From Emiliania huxleyi CCMP1516 (lineage: Eukaryota; Haptophyta; Isochrysidales; Noelaerhabdaceae): a stretch of DNA of 64,000 nt. Below, piece by piece: positions 51,014 through 61,590 of the stretch. Under the pieces are notes generated by a model. The model was not told where the DNA came from, ran no database searches, and worked only from the letters and a program-made list of their open reading frames with translations. Position 1 is the first letter of the stretch. Every line of letters begins with the position of its first letter. A program made the position numbers and the translations under genes. The stretch lies in assembly GCF_000372725.1 (NCBI RefSeq), contig NW_005202427.1, positions 1,028,459-1,092,458 of the forward strand. The letters are read 5' to 3'.

Positions 51014-51972
51014 GAAGGCTCAACGAGGTCGCCCGGAAGCGCGCGCCGCGGCTGCAGAGACGGGAGGCGGCCGGAGGCGGGATAGAGCGCGGGCCGCGCG
51101 AAGCAGGCGGGCCTGGCGATCCTCCGGTGCGCCATGTGTGCACGTGAAGTGTTCGTATTCGTTTCGCTTCTGGTGCGGTGTCACGCGGGCCGGTGAGGGG
51201 TGGGCATGTGCGCACGTATGGTGGCTGGGGACGGCCAGTGAGTAGTGTGACTCGAGTTCACGAGTGTGTGCCTTGAGTCAGAGATAGAGAGTGCGCAACT
51301 CTTGGTGTGTATCTGAATCTGTGAGAGTGTGTGAGTGTGCGTCCGGATGTGTGCAGCGTGCTCTCAAGAGACACTAAGAGACACGGACGAGCGGACGCGC
51401 TTCCGTCCCCCCATAAAGTAGCCCGCCATTGGAGACAGGAGACGCTTCGACGGCCCCGGACGGCACCGCCGCGCGCCGGGCGTCGGGGCGGGCCCCACCG
51501 GCGCGCGCGGGAGCATGGGAATTCATTATACAAATGTTTTGGTGAAAAGGAGAGACGGGCTTCACCGCGACGCCGGAGAGAGAGGCGCGGCAACGCGCAC
51601 ACCGGTCTCCCCCGGCACAAGAGACCACCCCACACACATTGTGTGATGGACATGGAGGGCGAGCGAGGGCGAGAGAGCAACACGCACACATGCGGGAGGC
51701 CAACAAATATCACGACCACATTCTACGAGAGTCATGCGCGACGACATAAGAGAAAGACGCCCCAGCAGCGCCGAGAGTCTACAGATGGCTCCAGCACGCA
51801 GAGGAAGCCGCGAGCGCGAGCGAGGGCGCAGGCACACAAGGCGCAGCCGAGGGCCTCTTCGCGGATACACAGAGGTGGCCTGCGAGCGGGTAGCCGTGAT
51901 ACAGATGGGAAGGCAGATGGAAGGCGGGCTGGGAAGGCAGATGGAGAAGCAAAAGAGGAGGCCCCGGCTAGC
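51014..51972. other. Spacer with low-complexity sequence
   Basis: Contains GT/GA-rich stretches (about 51240-51360) and unrelated short ORFs. No gene supported. Confidence 0.45.
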
Positions 51973-52953
51973 TCAGCTCCGAGGCGTCGCCGCGTTGCGC
52001 GCGAGTCCGCGAGGTGCCCGCCGCAGGGACCCGGCGAGGTTGGCGAGGGCTCGCTTGACACGGACGCGCTTCGGCAGGGTCGCCTCGACAAGCGCCTCCT
52101 CCGCCGCCTCGGCGCGCAGCACAGCCGCGTCACGCTGCACCTGCTCACAGCGGGAGGTGTGAAGAGGCGCTCTCCACAGGGCGAGGTCGTGGCACGCGCC
52201 GTGCTGCGCCTCGAGCTCGCGCGCTCGCTCCCCGGCGCAGCTCGCCTCGAGGGCGGCGCTCCGCAGCTGCGTCTCCAGCTCGCGCTTTGCGAGCTCCGCT
52301 GCCGACAACTCATCCTTGGACGACGTCCGCGACGCCTCCGCCAGAGCCTCGAGCCGCTCCACCTCGTCTGACTTCTCGCGCAGCGCCCGCTCCATCCGCG
52401 CGAGCTGGTCCTGCTGCGATTCGAGCGCGTCGTCGAGGTCTCCGACCCGCTCCGACCAAAACTCCTTCCCCTCGGACAGCATCGCGGCCGCCCTCGCCTC
52501 CGCCTCCTCCGCTGCCGCGGCCCGCGCCTTGGCCTCCTCGAGCTCGACGTGAACTTTCGCAATCTCCGACTGCGCCGCGTGCATGGACGCCTCCATGGTA
52601 GCGCGGGCCAGCTCGGCCTCTCGCGCCGCGCCCTCGGACTCCGCAGCGCGAGCGACCGCCGCTTCGCGCGCAGCATCGCTCCTCCTCGCCGCAAGCCTCG
52701 CAGCATCGCGCTCGTCCAAAGCTGATGCGATTTGAGAGCGTGCAGCCTCGTCCAGATTTGTGAGCCTGCTCTTGGCCTCGTCAAGCAGGTCTCCGACTGT
52801 CGCGCCACGCTTTGCGCTCTCAAGGACGCGCTCGAGGGTGTCACTCACAGCCTGCCGCTCCGCCGCCGCCGTCCTCGTCTCGTCCGCCGTTCGCATGTGC
52901 GCCGCACGGCCGGGTGCGGCGGGTCGCCCGGCTGCGAGGAGGAGGAGCAGCAT
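51973..52953 (-). CDS. Coiled-coil protein with N-terminal signal-like segment
   Basis: Starts MLLLLLAAGRPAAPG, a short hydrophobic leader that may be a signal peptide. The rest is an almost continuous Ala/Glu/Arg coiled coil (SQIASALDERDAARLAARRS, EEAKARAAAAEEAEARAAAM, LEALAEASRTSSKDELSAAE), ending VKRALANLAGSLRRAPRGLA. An intron of roughly 52156-52203 is likely, because QHGA...EQVQRDAAV is interrupted by sequence that ends GTGAGCAG and matches intron sequence of the GH2 gene. The role is not identifiable; structural or golgin-like proteins look like this. Confidence 0.6.
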   Translation of the reverse strand: MLLLLLAAGRPAAPGRAAHMRTADETRTAAAERQAVSDTLERVLESAKRGATVGDLLDEAKSRLTNLDEAARSQIASALDERDAARLAARRSDAAREAAVARAAESEGAAREAELARATMEASMHAAQSEIAKVHVELEEAKARAAAAEEAEARAAAMLSEGKEFWSERVGDLDDALESQQDQLARMERALREKSDEVERLEALAEASRTSSKDELSAAELAKRELETQLRSAALEASCAGERARELEAQHGACHDLALWRAPLHTSRCEQVQRDAAVLRAEAAEEALVEATLPKRVRVKRALANLAGSLRRAPRGLARNAATPRS

Positions 52954-53164
52954 GTGTCAGTCACTACTGCTCAAAAGGCAGTAAATCCGATCGATGTGCT
53001 TCTTGCCGACGTGAAAAATAAGAAGCGGCCCCCGCGAGCGTGGAATAGGACCGCCGCAAGCGGCGTGGCGTGGAGCGGTTGAGCATCCCTCCGGGGGCCC
53101 CTCTGCGCCGGGGAGGCGTTGTTGGCGGCTAGGACGCAAGCGTCCGTCGCCGTTTTCAAACTCG

Positions 53165-53235
53165 GGGCCCACTCCGCTACGCTCCGACCCGAATTTGGAG
53201 GGCCATGAAATTTAAGGTGTTGCTGCGCAAAAGGG
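53165..53235. repeat. Dispersed repeat R3, copy 1
   Basis: TACGCTCCGACCCGAATTTG then GAGGGCC, then A/T-rich TTTAAGGTGTTGC and AAAGGGGT. A second copy lies at about 63093-63150. Confidence 0.8.
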
Positions 53236-53269
53236 GTGGCGCGCGGGCGCGCGCGGCGGCAGGCGTCGA

Positions 53270-54100
53270 GCGCGGAGCGGCAAACACAATGACGTCGGAA
53301 AGCTCTGCATCAAGTATACAGTAGGCGCCAGGACGCGTGTGAGCACGTCGACGTCGAGCTCGAGCTGCTTGAGGGCGGAGAGATACGCCTGGGAGGGCGG
53401 TGAGGTGGCGGGGCTGGGCTGGGCGCGAGGCGAGAGGAAGGGGGAATGGGGAGGGGGGGAGGGGAGGAGGAGAGGGGAGGGGGAGGGGAGGAGGGGAGGA
53501 GGGAGGGGAGAGGAGAGGCGGGCGGAGTGAGGAGTGAGGGATGGGTCGGGAGGAGTGAGGCAGGGGAGTCGAGGCGGGAGGCGGGAGGGAAGGCGGGCGG
53601 GGAGGCGGGAGGGGAGAGGTTCCGCTCACCAGCCTCTCTGCGAGCACCGCCTGCTCCAATCACCCTCTCGTGCGCGACCGCCGTCTCAAACTTCTCGCGC
53701 GCCTGCGCCTCCAGGAGGGCCGCTGCCTGCTGCAGCTGCGTCGAGTGCTCCGCGCTCAGCTGCTGCAGCTGTGCTGAGTGCGCCTCCGCCGCCGCCGCCT
53801 GCTCCTCGCGGAATCGCTCGACCAGCTGCGCCTCGATCGCAGCCTTGGCCTCCTCGACCGCCGCCGCGCTCGCCGCCTCCTGCCGTCGCATCAGCTCGAC
53901 GAGCTTGGCGGCGTCCGCCTCCTCCTGGCACTGCAGCGCTTGCTGCAGCCGCGACGCCTCCGCGTCCCGCGACTGATGCGCCTTGAGCAGCTCCATCAGG
54001 TGCGTCACCTTTCCCTCCAGCTCGGACGCCGCGGTGGGAGCCGGCGGCGCGCCGTCGCAGCGCGCCGGGGCCGACGGCGAGAGCCTGTGGAGGAGCCGGT
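53270..54100 (-). CDS. Coiled-coil protein, at least two exons
   Basis: Exon about 53640-54100 reads ELEGKVTHLMELLKAHQSRD, then LQQALQCQEEADAAKLVELM and EAHSAQLQQLSAEHSTQLQQ, a heptad-rich coil. After an intron of CTCCCC-rich sequence (about 53400-53640), exon about 53290-53398 reads AYLSALKQLELDVDVLTRVL. The C-terminal limit is uncertain and approaches the dispersed repeat at 53165. The 5' end near 54100-54150 may include MEERSAVSTAPPAPP. Function is unknown. The coil is of the kind found in membrane-organising or centrosomal proteins. Confidence 0.5.
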
Positions 54101-54689
54101 GGAGCAGTCGAGACTGCTGACCGCTCCTCCATGGTCCCCCGCCGGTGGACGCCGAGTGCAGTCATCGGTATGCGGGAGGCGTGCTCAAGGGCTGGCGGGG
54201 CGGACGCGACGACCTGGCGTTGCCGTCGCGGAGGGCTCGGGCTCGAGTGAGCGCCGCCGGCGACGCGTCGTTGCGGCCGTGGCCGCGCGGGCCACCTGCA
54301 TCGACGGGCTGCTTAGGGGGGGGGGGGGGGCGCCAATGTTGAGACGCTCGCCCGTCGGCAAATCCATCCGTGTTGGCACCAGCTGAGTGGAAAGGAGGAT
54401 TTCAGGTATAATTCATGTATGGGAGTATGCTAGTACAACACTGCTGAACTGAAATACACACGTATTTCCAGTCCAATCACAAGTACACATACTTTAATAC
54501 TTGATTTTATCTCTTTCAGTGTGTGGGCGAAGTAGCGGAGTAACTGGGAGGCTGCGGCGCAATACGACGCAATATGGCAGTAGGCGCGGCACGCTAGGAC
54601 GTATGCAGGTACGCCGGGCGCCTCCCAGAGTATGGGTACTGGTGTACTGCATCATACTTGGGTATGTCGAGCCTTGGAGTATCGCAGTA

Positions 54690-54775
54690 TCTCGGAAGCA
54701 CCAGTGCAGTATCTGCCAGTATTCTCCAGTATTCTCCAGTATGGCCCAGTACAGCAGTATGAGGGGAGGCATCGG
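54690..54775. repeat. CCAGTATTCT repeat cluster, copy 1
   Basis: CAGTATCTGCCAGTATTCTC is followed by further CCAGTATTCT units and CCCAGTACAGCAGTATG. A closely related cluster lies at about 56555-56620. Confidence 0.8.
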
Positions 54776-55732
54776 GCCAGACAGTGACACAGCAGGTAGC
54801 GCGCCTCTGGCTCAATTTTGCTCTTCTTGAAACCGGTGATGCTGCGCAGTTTTGCCAGGGCCGCCACTGTCCTCGTGTTTGATCCCGACCGAGTGCGCAA
54901 CGTCGGGAAGCGACACATACGTAATGTGTGCATGTGCATATGCACATCGAGGGGGAGAGGTGAGAAGCTGGCAGTAGCTCCAAAGTCGCAATCGTTGGCG
55001 TTGGAATGGGACGGCTCGAGCAAATGCATCAATCCCGCAGTGCCGAAGGTAGTGGTAACAGGATGTTGTACGGGGGTGCGCACGGCAAGAGTTCTCACGA
55101 ATGCTGGTGCCGGCTGTATTTGGCGCTGCGTGTCAGCACAGGAGTATGTCTGGCCAGGCAAGCTGAATGTGGACATCTCGTCCCCGTTCCTAAATGAATG
55201 AAGAGACCAAACTTTGGAGCCGCTCTTGTCCTGGGCAACGTCCTGTCGCGTTTGCCAGTCTGCGGTCGCGCTATCTGCCAGCCTCGTTCGTTGCACCAAG
55301 ACGGCAGCCGTGCGCACGAGGTATGTGCGTGAGTCGTTTTTGTGTGTGCGGTTCGGGAAACATGCGATTCAATGCGCAGTGGCGCGTCGCCTTTGCTGGA
55401 GAGTCGACGGCGGCCTCTCGAGTGGCAAGTCCTCAACATGAAAAAAACAAAAGAACGACGAAAGCAGAGTCTTCAATACCTAAATTTGGGGGGACGCACG
55501 AATATGAGGTTTGTGCGACACATGCATTCGGTCGGCATGCTCGCCCTCGTGGCGGGCATGCCCCTGACCTACACCGTGCGGGACTGTGGCACCAGGCGCG
55601 GTACACTGTATGACACTGGCTTCCTTCCAAGCACGTTGCAGACGGCTTGGGACAAATACAGCGGCGCGGTCGGCAACGTCCTGCCGCCCACCAGAAGCGA
55701 CCACAAGCGGATTGTGTGGTCATCTGCTTGCG

Positions 55733-55792
55733 TGTGCGATGTGTTGTGGCGCAGATTGCGCTTGTGCGATGTGTTGTGGCGCAGATTGCGCT
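55733..55792. repeat. Perfect 30-bp tandem duplication
   Basis: GTGCGATGTGTTGTGGCGCA then GATTGCGCTT occurs twice in direct succession. Identity suggests a recent event. Confidence 0.9.
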
Positions 55793-56554
55793 TGCGTCCC
55801 AAGCCATTGGCCTGGTGCAGCGCCAGCCCCCCGTTTTCTGATTCGAATATTTCAGTAAGGCAAAGCTTTCTTTTCTTTTTCCAGGCGCGGTCGGGGGCAC
55901 TTGGGGTGCGGCGCGACTTGCACTAGTGCGCCGTTCCGTGGGGCTTGGCGACAGAGCGATCGCCGTGCTGTGGATCATCGGGGCACAAATCCACAAAGGC
56001 CTCTCCTCCCTCCGCGTTGCGACGAGCTCAGCCACAAGTACGACGGTTGCGGACTGCGCATTCTGGGGACGGTGGACACAATCCATTGGTTCATCCCGTC
56101 TGGTGCGTCCCGTCCTAGCACCCCTGCTCGATCGCCGTGTTCCGCCACCACCCACGAGAGTCACATCTCATGAGTCACACCTCGCCACAGTCAAACTCGC
56201 ATCAGTGGGAGTGGGAAGAGGCGGCGTGGTGGCTCTGCGTGTGCGTGGGCGCGCGCGCACCTGCAACCACAACCTGTTTGTGATGCCGCTGCAGGATAGG
56301 CCGGCCTCTTCAGGATGCCTCGTTGCCTCTTTAGGACTGCCCATCGACGAGCGCTGGATCAATCCATTGAGCAAGGACCGCCCAGCAGCAGTTGCAGTAT
56401 GCGGCCGGCATTAAGCTAGCTAGCCCTTGCAAGGCCAGGTGCGCCGCCGAGCGCCGCTGCTAGCAGTTGCAACCTGGGAGTGTGAGTTCTGGCTCCGGGT
56501 GCTCTAGTGAGTCTGGCAGCCGAGTGGTAGATCCCGCCGCAGCACTGCACATGC

Positions 56555-56620
56555 ACCAGTATGGAGCAGTATTCTCCAGTATTCTCCAGTATGCCCCAGT
56601 ACAGCAGTACGGATGGAGCT
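56555..56620. repeat. CCAGTATTCT repeat cluster, copy 2
   Basis: CAGTATTCTCCAGTATTCTC, then CAGTATGCCCCAGTACAGCA. Same order as the cluster at 54690, about 1.85 kb away. Confidence 0.8.
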
Positions 56621-56923
56621 GTGATGCAGTATCCAAGTATGATTACTTCGCCGTATTGGGATATGGTGTGCATGTGAGGTACAGCAGTAAGGGGAGGTAT
56701 CTCATGCAGTATTGCAGTATGATGAGACTGCATGTCGCGTATCAGGCTGTACCCACGTACCGGTTGCGCTGGCTCGGTGTACGGGAGTGGGGATATCTGA
56801 CCAAACTAGAGGAACGCATCAGGGCAGCTATGGCAATATTGGCGGCTATTCTTGCAATATTGTAGTACGACACAGACGCGGCGAGATAAAAATACCTCAT
56901 ATCTGAGATCCTTCCTTCCACTG

Positions 56924-57085
56924 AAGGCTTGCACGGCCCACATCGCCGGATTCGTGCACGGTATTCGGATTTTGCTATTTGCTCGTGTGGGGGTATATCG
57001 CAGATTTGTCAATGGTACCGCGTCTGCGACGCGGGCGCCTTGCGGGCAGAGCCCTTAGCCACCCCGTTTTATCTTGCGCGGTCAA
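56924..57085. repeat. Dispersed repeat R2, copy 1
   Basis: From GAAGGCTTGC through CGCCGGATTCGTGCACGGTA, GTGTGGGGGTATATCGCAGA and GGGCAGAGCCCTTAGCCACC to TTTTATCTTGCGCG. Nearly identical to 63807-63970 over about 150 bp. Confidence 0.85.
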
Positions 57086-57242
57086 AAAGCGCCCGCGCCA
57101 AACACCGCCTCGGCGGAGCCTCCGTCCGAGGGGGAAGGGGAGGCGAGACCGACGTTTTTGCAATTCTTTTTCTGATTCCTCCTTCCCCCCCCCCCCCCAC
57201 AACAGCCGCAACACTCTCACTCTCTCACCGGCGGCAGCCCGC

Positions 57243-58211
57243 TCACCTCCCGTTCGAGCAGACGCACTGCCCCATCAGCGTCGACACGGCCGAGGCGCAC
57301 ACGTCCAGGGTCTCCAAGACCTGCGGGCTCACGCCGAGCCGCGACGCGCGCCGCCTCGCCATCAGCGCCTCGCCGAGAGCGAGCGGCGCCCCCGGCGTCG
57401 AGCACGCGGTGCACGCGGCGCCCGCGGCGGCGGCGGCGTCCGCCGCGGCGGCGGCGGCGTCCGCGGCGGCGCCCGCGGCGCCCACCTCCTCGGCGCGCCG
57501 TGCCCCCGCGTCGGTCGCCTCCGCCCAGGCGGCCGCCGCCGCGGTCGCCTCCTGCAGCACCTCGTGGAGGTCCGCGCACGCCTCGTCGAGCACCGCCGGG
57601 AAGCCCATCAAGTCGCGGGGCCTCTCGGACCAGACGCGCCAGAGATGCACCGCCAGCTCCGTGTGGAGCTCCTGCAGCGGCTGCAGGCCGCCGCGGAGGA
57701 GGAGCTCGTGCAGCGTCCGCTCGGGGCACCGGCGCCGCGCCGACCTCCGCAGCGGCGACGCGACGCGCAGGTTGACCCCAAAGTAGGCTTGCAGCACCGC
57801 CGTGGCGTTGATCGACGCGGCGGCGAGGGGGAAGCCCGCCCGCGCCGCGGCGGCCAGCGGCACGCGGCCCGAGTTGACCACCGCCAGCAGGTGGTGCAGG
57901 CCCATCACGCCCGCGCCGCGAAAGTCCTTGGCCGCCTCCTCGCTCTGAAAGCCGAGGTCCTTCCAGCGCTCCGTCGAGGGCGCAAAGGCGTCCGCGTCCG
58001 CGGCGCCAAAGGCGGCCGTCCACAGCGCGCGCAGTAGGTACTCGTGCGCGGCGGGATGGAAGCTCGTGCACGCCGCTTCGCGCATCCGTGAGAAAGTTGA
58101 CATGAGGTCTTCGAGCTCGCGCTGGTGGCTGCTCAGGCCGTCGGCGTGCGCGCGGGGCGCGGTGTTGGGGTCAAGCGGAGACAGCGGCACGATGGTGGCG
58201 ACACGGGCCAT
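57243..58211 (-). CDS. ELMO-domain protein
   Basis: An intronless frame of 322 residues starting MARVATIVPLSPLDPNTAPR. ERWKDLGFQSEEAAKDFRGA, followed by GVMGLHHLLAVV, is the ELMO/CED-12 signature (Trp, LGFQ, DFRG). The helices before and after fit the family. Residues about 225-265 are an Ala/Asp run (AAADAAAAAADAAAAAG). The C-terminus ends STLMGQCVCSNGR. ELMO-domain proteins outside animals act as GTPase-activating factors for Arf-family GTPases or as regulators of Rac exchange. The Arg residue expected of ELMOD-type GAPs lies in the DFRG region. A role in vesicle traffic or cilia is inferred. Confidence 0.85.
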   Translation of the reverse strand: MARVATIVPLSPLDPNTAPRAHADGLSSHQRELEDLMSTFSRMREAACTSFHPAAHEYLLRALWTAAFGAADADAFAPSTERWKDLGFQSEEAAKDFRGAGVMGLHHLLAVVNSGRVPLAAAARAGFPLAAASINATAVLQAYFGVNLRVASPLRRSARRRCPERTLHELLLRGGLQPLQELHTELAVHLWRVWSERPRDLMGFPAVLDEACADLHEVLQEATAAAAAWAEATDAGARRAEEVGAAGAAADAAAAAADAAAAAGAACTACSTPGAPLALGEALMARRRASRLGVSPQVLETLDVCASAVSTLMGQCVCSNGR

Positions 58212-58540
58212 GGGCGCTTAAACCCAGTATCCCCACAATCCAGCCCCAGAGGGGCGGGTAAGGGCGTAGACCTTAGGGCGGGCACGCCTTCCCACAACGC
58301 GAGCACAACGGCTTGCGTGCGAAAAAGAATTCCCGCGGCGCAAGAATTTTGATTAGACTCGAGGGGCCAGGATACGCCGCGAGGAGGACGGAGTTGCGCC
58401 GAAAGGCGAAAGAAACCGCGAGAACAAGGGACCGGCAGGCGGCGGCGTCACAGGACGAGGCAGAAGAGAACGACGCGACAGAGGAGGAAGCGACAGGAGG
58501 GAGAACGACGAGAGTGGGACGACCGCGAGGTGGCATGAAG
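58212..58540. other. Spacer upstream of the ELMO gene
   Basis: Presumed promoter of the ELMO gene, followed by sequence without a recognised gene. A plus-strand ORF at 58313-58615 ends inside repeat R1 and is basic and low-complexity (TELRRKAKETARTRDRQAAA). Confidence 0.4.
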
Positions 58541-58552
58541 GTTGCAGCGAGA

Positions 58553-58725
58553 AGCGGCGAGAGACTGCGAAGAGAGATAGGAAGAGGCAGACTCCCTAGG
58601 GTGGGCGACGGCTAGCGCACCAACCACACACCTCTCCTTAAAATCCCTGTGTGGTGGCGGCGTGCCGTCCTCCCATCCCTCCCTTGGGTTGTCTGTTTTC
58701 TTTCTTTTCTTTCTTTGCAGGACAC
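58553..58725. repeat. Dispersed repeat R1, copy 1
   Basis: From CGGCGAGAGACTGCGAAGAG through CTCCCTAGGGTGGGCGACGG, CTCCTTAAAATCCCTGTGTG and CCATCCCTCCCTTGGGTTG to a TTTCTTTC run. Copy 2 lies at 62934-63093 in the leader of the mitochondrial carrier gene. The GTCCTCC...TTTCTT part is also diverged and repeated at about 58858-58930. Confidence 0.85.
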
Positions 58726-59011
58726 CCGGCACGGTGAACCCTGCCCAGCCCCCCTCCGTGTCGCGATGCGCTCCCCACTTTCCCGTTCCCCTGTGTCCCT
58801 GATCCTAGCCCTGATCGTCCTTCCAAAATCCTGCTCGTGCAGGTGGGGTTCGTGGGGACCTTGTCCTCCTCCCATCCCTCGTTTGGTTTTGTCTGTTTTC
58901 TGTCTTTCTTTTACCCGGCACGGGACTGGCGTGTGCGAAAAAGACCGGGTGCTGCGGCGACGCACTCCAAGTGCTCCAAGTGCTCCGCTGCGTCTCTTGC
59001 AGGACGCCGCT

Positions 59012-59300
59012 CTACCCGACTACCCCAGGCTGGTGAGTTCGGCGCAGGGGGCCGTCCCACAGCGCCACCTCGACCTCCTGCAGGCACACGACATCGGCAT
59101 CGAGCCTCCCGAGCATGGCGACGATCGCGGCCTCGCGCTTCGGCCAGGCGAGGAGGCGAGCGTGGCGGGCCGCGCCACCCAAGGGTAGCGGCTCAGCGGC
59201 GCAACGGTCGGCGCGAGGATGTTCCACGACACGACGGATAGGCTGTGGGGCCGGCGCCGAGAGCGAGTGTCGCGAGCGCTGCGGACTCTCTTCACAGCCT
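59012..59300 (-). pseudogene. Broken EEP-domain (CCR4/nocturnin-like) nuclease fragment
   Basis: One minus-strand frame reads SLSVVSWNILAPTVAPLSRY, the first strand of endonuclease/exonuclease/phosphatase domains, with its Asn. A second frame reads LLAWPKREAAIVAMLGRLDA, then DVVCLQEVE, the strand with the catalytic Glu. Joining them needs a shift at about 59170-59200 that no plausible intron explains; a 4-nt insertion or equivalent would account for it. Downstream of the LWDGPLR end, no His or Asp motifs of the family are found, so the gene is truncated or its rest is elsewhere. A sequencing error is possible for the shift but not for the missing remainder. Confidence 0.55.
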
Positions 59301-59487
59301 TATGTTCAGAAGAAAAATACGTACAATGGCGCTGTGCGCCGCTCTGTGAGAGGTTGAGGAGCGAGCCCTGGTTCACAGTAGAGACACAAAGAACCTCGCA
59401 TACGACGACAGTGCAACACTGGGCACGGGACTGGCACCCCCCGCGTGAGCACCACACTCCTCTCCTATAAATCCGTGGTCAGCAGCC

Positions 59488-61244
59488 ATGGTGAGGCTTG
59501 TCGTGCTCGCCGGCGTGGCCGCTGTGCTCCTCCTGCTCGGCAACAACGTCCGCTGGGCGCAGCCGCAGCCGCAGCCGCAGCAGCGGGCCGGCCAGCTTGC
59601 GCCGGCCGCGCTCACCGACGCATGGGTACTCACCACCTTCACCGACGGGAGGGTGCTCGGCGAGGGCATGCACGTGCTTGGCCTAACGCTCGGAGGCGGG
59701 CCGGCCGCCTTTGTGCCGCTCACCGGCGACCCGCTCGTCTTCACGCCCGGCCGGGACGCGCGAGGCGCCGCGTGGGCGGGCGGCGAGCCGACCGTGTTCC
59801 GCGACCCGTCGGTCGCCTTTCACGACGGCTGGTTCCACCTCGTCTTCACGACGGAGCTGTGCGCCGGCCTGCCGACGCTCGCCTTTCATTGCGACCGGCG
59901 CCAGCGGCGCGACGGCCTGCCAGCCCGCTTCGGGTACGCTCGCTCCCGCGACCTGCTCTCGTGGAGCGACTCGAGGCCGGTGACGGTCCCACTCCCGGGG
60001 GCGTGCAACGTGTGGGCGCCGGAGATCTACCTGCTGACGCGCGCGGAGGCGGCCTCGCGCGGCCCTCTCTCCGCCGACGGCCGGCTCGCGGTGGCAATGG
60101 TGGTCGTCTCAATCTCGACGCCGGCCTCGGGGAGCGAGGAGCTGAGCGACTGCCCGTGGGACTTTGGGCCGAGCGCGGGCGCCTCGCGGCACCGCCCGTA
60201 CCAGATGCTCACCTCGGACTTCGAGCGGTGGACGCCTCCCGCGCTGCTGTTCGAGCCTCTCTACGCCGAGTCGGCGATCGACGCGCTGCTGTTCCGAGCG
60301 CCGCACCCGCCCAACAAGTCGGAGGCGCGCGGGGCGCCGCCTCGACCCGACCGACTCTCCGGCGGGCCGGGTGCGGAGCGGACGTACGTCGTCTACAAGA
60401 GCGAGAAGAATGGCGACCCGTCCTCGCCGTGCGAGTGGCGTCGCGGGCAGCGAGGCGCCCCGCTCGGCGCGGCTCGCTGCACGCTCGTCCTGCGGCTGCT
60501 GGTCGGCCCGTCGCCGTTCGGGCCCTTCGCCGCTGCGCCGCTCGACAGGACGCCTGTATGGAGCGACGCAATCTCGCACCAGTGCGCCGAGGGGCCCGCA
60601 CTCTTCATCATGCCAGGCGAGAGGCAGCCGAGAGGCGGCCGAGAGGTAAAACCTCTTCCGCACGCCCTGCCCTCAGCACGGAGCGAGCTGCTGTTCAGAG
60701 AGAGTAGTGTGGCAGTGGGGTCGCAGGATGCCCGGGTCGCCTCGGGGCGGCCCCGCGCGGAGAGGTGGGTGGAGGGAGCCTTCCCTTAGCCCTCTCTGAG
60801 CCTCGAGCCTCCGCTATAGGCTCGGCGGCGTGGGTCGTCCTCTACGACGGCTACCGCACCGACTGCCCGCTCAAGCTCGCCGCACCGCCCGGTCAGCAAG
60901 CCTGCGAGCGGCTCGTCTCGTCCGGCCTCGACGGAGGCCGGCCGGCCGCCGCCTCTGCCTCCGAGCCCGCAGCACAGTGCACCTACCGCGGCCGGCCGGG
61001 GCTGGGCGCGCTGGTGAGCGACGATTTGCGCAGCTGGCGCGACGGCGCGCACGTCGCGAGCACCATCCCGCGCCACCACAAGCACGGCACCGCGCTGCAG
61101 CTCAGCGGCGAGGCGCTCTGCGCCCTCTGCGGCGGGATCGGGGGGGTGGCGCCGCACGCGCGAGAAGCGCGACGGCTCTGGGAGCCGGTCACGGGCATGA
61201 TCGAGCTCTGCGCCCGGACAGCGTGCGGTACAAGTTCAAGTTGA
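59488..61244 (+). CDS. GH43-like five-bladed propeller protein, two exons
   Basis: Start MVRLVVLAGVAAVLLLLGNN, a clear signal peptide or anchor, then a QPQPQPQQ linker. TVFRDPSVAFHDGWFHLVFT has the Arg-Asp-Pro strand typical of family 43/117-type glycosidases, GYARSRDLLSWSDSRPVTVP a second blade, NVWAPEIYLL the Trp-Ala-Pro-Glu motif, RPYQMLTSDFERWTPP a third, and HQCAEGPALFIM the Glu-Gly-Pro blade. Intron about 60633-60823 joins to AAWVVLYDGYRTD and SDDLRSWRDGA. The C-terminus is unsure: the frame with the stop at 61244 is one option, and another frame reads DSVRYKFKL. Likely a secreted or lumenal enzyme or carbohydrate-binding protein acting on arabinan-like or sulfated polysaccharide. The substrate is unknown. 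Confidence 0.65.
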
Positions 61245-61590
61245 GGGCTTACTGCGTTGGGTATGTGGCCTGGAGAGGGAGACGCGACAGCGCCGACACG
61301 CGCGAGCCGGCGCCGAAAAACGAAGCGGTGTGCGTGTGGAGAAATAAAGACATATAACGGGCGCATGCCAGGGCCGCGCCCCGGCGGTCTTGCCGAGCAG
61401 GCTCTCCACAGGGCCCATCACGGCGTATCATATGGTTCATGCGGGCTCAATATGCATCGCCGAGACTGCGCGCGCGAGACAATCCAGTCTCGCACGTCGA
61501 AAGGCGGCCAGCGCCTTTATGGCGCGGGCTCGCCCGACGACTGCTGGCCGGCGGTCGACTGGCTAGCCGACTTGGGGACTTGCTGCCGCG
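61245..61590. other. Convergent spacer
   Basis: Between the stops of the GH43-like gene (+) and the carrier gene (-). No feature recognised. Confidence 0.45.

Larger units (their letters stand above)
54166..56910. other. Long repeat-rich region without a recognised gene
   Basis: GC falls below the window average. A plus-strand stretch near 55500-55700 (MLALVAGMPLTYTVRDCGTR, LQTAWDKYSGAVGNVLPP) and one near 56020-56100 (CDELSHKYDGCGLRILGTVD) have balanced composition but no match. They could be decayed mobile-element coding sequence. Repeats are listed separately. Confidence 0.4.

Noticed and set aside
53270..54100. Identification of the coiled-coil gene as mitofilin/MIC60
   Set aside because: A general coil plus a short C-terminal helix is not enough. 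No mitofilin signature or membrane segment was seen.
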